DNA from: an uncultured Flavobacteriaceae bacterium
Lineage (GTDB): Bacteria; Bacteroidota; Bacteroidia; Flavobacteriales; Flavobacteriaceae
Reading direction: 5' to 3'
DNA length: 64,000 nt
Assembly: GCA_947494715.1 (NCBI GenBank)
Contig: CANLWG010000002.1
Coordinates: 186,001 to 250,000, forward strand
This document shows positions 63,365-64,000 of the stretch, piece after piece. Within the stretch, counting starts at the first letter, position 1. Each line of letters starts with the position of its first letter. The position numbers and the translations under genes were made by a program. The notes beneath the pieces are model-generated. The model saw only the letters and a program-made list of their open reading frames with translations. It did no database searches and was not told where the DNA came from.

Positions 63365-64000
63365 ATGCACAACTTTTCCAAAAAAGAAATATTCATTTTT
63401 CTTTTGTTGCCCATGCTATTGATAGGTCAAAAAACTTCGAGCATCAAACATTCATTCTTTATGGCCGGGCCCCAATTTACCGGCATCATAGACGAAACTG
63501 GAGAAGAACTTTGGAATTTCGGAAGACCGGGAGCACGGGACGGATATGTTTTGGAAAATGGAAATCTATTGATTTGCTGGGCGGATGAGGTATTGGAATA
63601 CAACACGAAAAAAGAAGTCGTTTTCTCCTATAAAAGAGCCGAGAAATCAATGGAATTGGGAACCGCTGTCCGGTTGAAAAATGAAAATACGATGATTACG
63701 GAATCGGGCACCAGGCCCAGAATAATAGAAGTGGATACAAATGGAAATGTGGTCAAAAGTGTTCCCTTGCTACCGGAAACTGATAATGTACATATGCAGA
63801 CGCGTATGGCAAGAAAACTAGAAAATGGCAACTATTTAGTTCCCCATCTATTGGCGTTCGCTGTAAAGGAATATGACAATAACGGCAAAGTAATCCATTC
63901 TTTTCGAACGGATTTAAAGGATTTGGGAGGAAGAGCGGACGAGAATTGGCCCTTTACGTCCATCCGATTAAAAAATGGCAATACCTTGATAACACTTACA
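63365..64000 (+). CDS. Secreted beta-propeller protein (partial, cut by window end)
   Basis: 212 codons visible, no stop before the window edge. A signal peptide (EIFIFLLLPMLLIGQ) is followed by repeats such as GYVLENGNLLICWADEVLEYN, GTAVRLKNENTMITESGTRP and RKLENGNYLVPHLLAF. These LxNGNxLxT blades resemble arylsulfotransferase/PQQ-type propellers. Its place behind DUF1553-DUF1501 suggests that the three act on one substrate outside the cytoplasm, as inference. Confidence 0.75.
   Translation, partial: MHNFSKKEIFIFLLLPMLLIGQKTSSIKHSFFMAGPQFTGIIDETGEELWNFGRPGARDGYVLENGNLLICWADEVLEYNTKKEVVFSYKRAEKSMELGTAVRLKNENTMITESGTRPRIIEVDTNGNVVKSVPLLPETDNVHMQTRMARKLENGNYLVPHLLAFAVKEYDNNGKVIHSFRTDLKDLGGRADENWPFTSIRLKNGNTLITLT

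Overview
The window looks like part of a chromosome from a marine member of the Flavobacteriaceae (Bacteroidetes). The evidence is the content: a flexirubin/aryl-polyene type pigment locus, VPS10-like propeller hydrolases, many SPII lipoproteins and PorT-like barrels, DUF1553/DUF1501 pairs, and Bacteroidetes-type promoters (TTG, about 19 bp, TAnnTTTG) with no Shine-Dalgarno sites. Genus cannot be decided from the sequence alone.

Region 1 (1-18841, all + strand, genes touching or overlapping by a few bases) is an aryl-polyene/flexirubin-type fatty acid-polyketide operon. It runs from the end of an ABC-2 permease through a hotdog thioesterase, a ketosynthase, a short KS-like protein, an ACP, a second ketosynthase with its chain-length-factor partner, a polysaccharide deacetylase, LolA, a lipoprotein, a barrel protein, a FabZ-like dehydratase, a small exported protein, a GT2-DUF2062 protein and an MMPL exporter fused to a PlsC-type acyltransferase. 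It ends with a phytoene-desaturase-like oxidoreductase, a JmjC/cupin-8 protein, a C45-type acyltransferase lipoprotein and a phenylacetate-CoA-ligase-like enzyme. The inferred logic is that an aromatic starter is activated, extended and dehydrated on ACP, then esterified and moved to the outer membrane by the MMPL/LolA machinery. Ketoreductase, ammonia lyase and dialkylresorcinol genes are not visible and may lie upstream.

Region 2 (about 18.9-30.4 kb) is accessory DNA. After a GIY-YIG protein and a small SSB comes the most unusual feature: seven same-orientation copies of a 25-28 bp site (left arm TTGTCCCATAT, centre TGTATA, right arm TAGGTGYC) between 19883 and 26128. They separate unrelated small genes, mostly unknown membrane proteins lying on both strands. 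The layout resembles a gene-cassette array, but the sites are not integron attC sites. The inner part resembles a XerCD dif core, so this may be a chromosomal array of Xer-type or other tyrosine-recombinase modules. No recombinase is present in the window. The array also holds a strongly structured non-coding stretch (20523-20730), a dispersed ~45 bp element in three copies, and a kelch gene broken by one in-frame stop. Downstream (27.7-30.0 kb) two tiny genes of unknown function occur as three alternating copies each, four of the six inactivated, next to a tRNA 3'-end fragment that could be an attachment-site scar.

Region 3 (30.5-64.0 kb) is mostly ordinary flavobacterial gene content: an ankyrin protein, two paralogous surface proteins, GNAT, a beta-lactamase-like hydrolase, two VPS10-like propeller proteins, a pentapeptide protein, a CBS protein, an M28 peptidase and an AraC-type regulator. 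It also has an SRPBCC-ArsR operon with paired operators, the pta-ackA acetate pathway, and a DUF1553-DUF1501-propeller operon cut by the window end.
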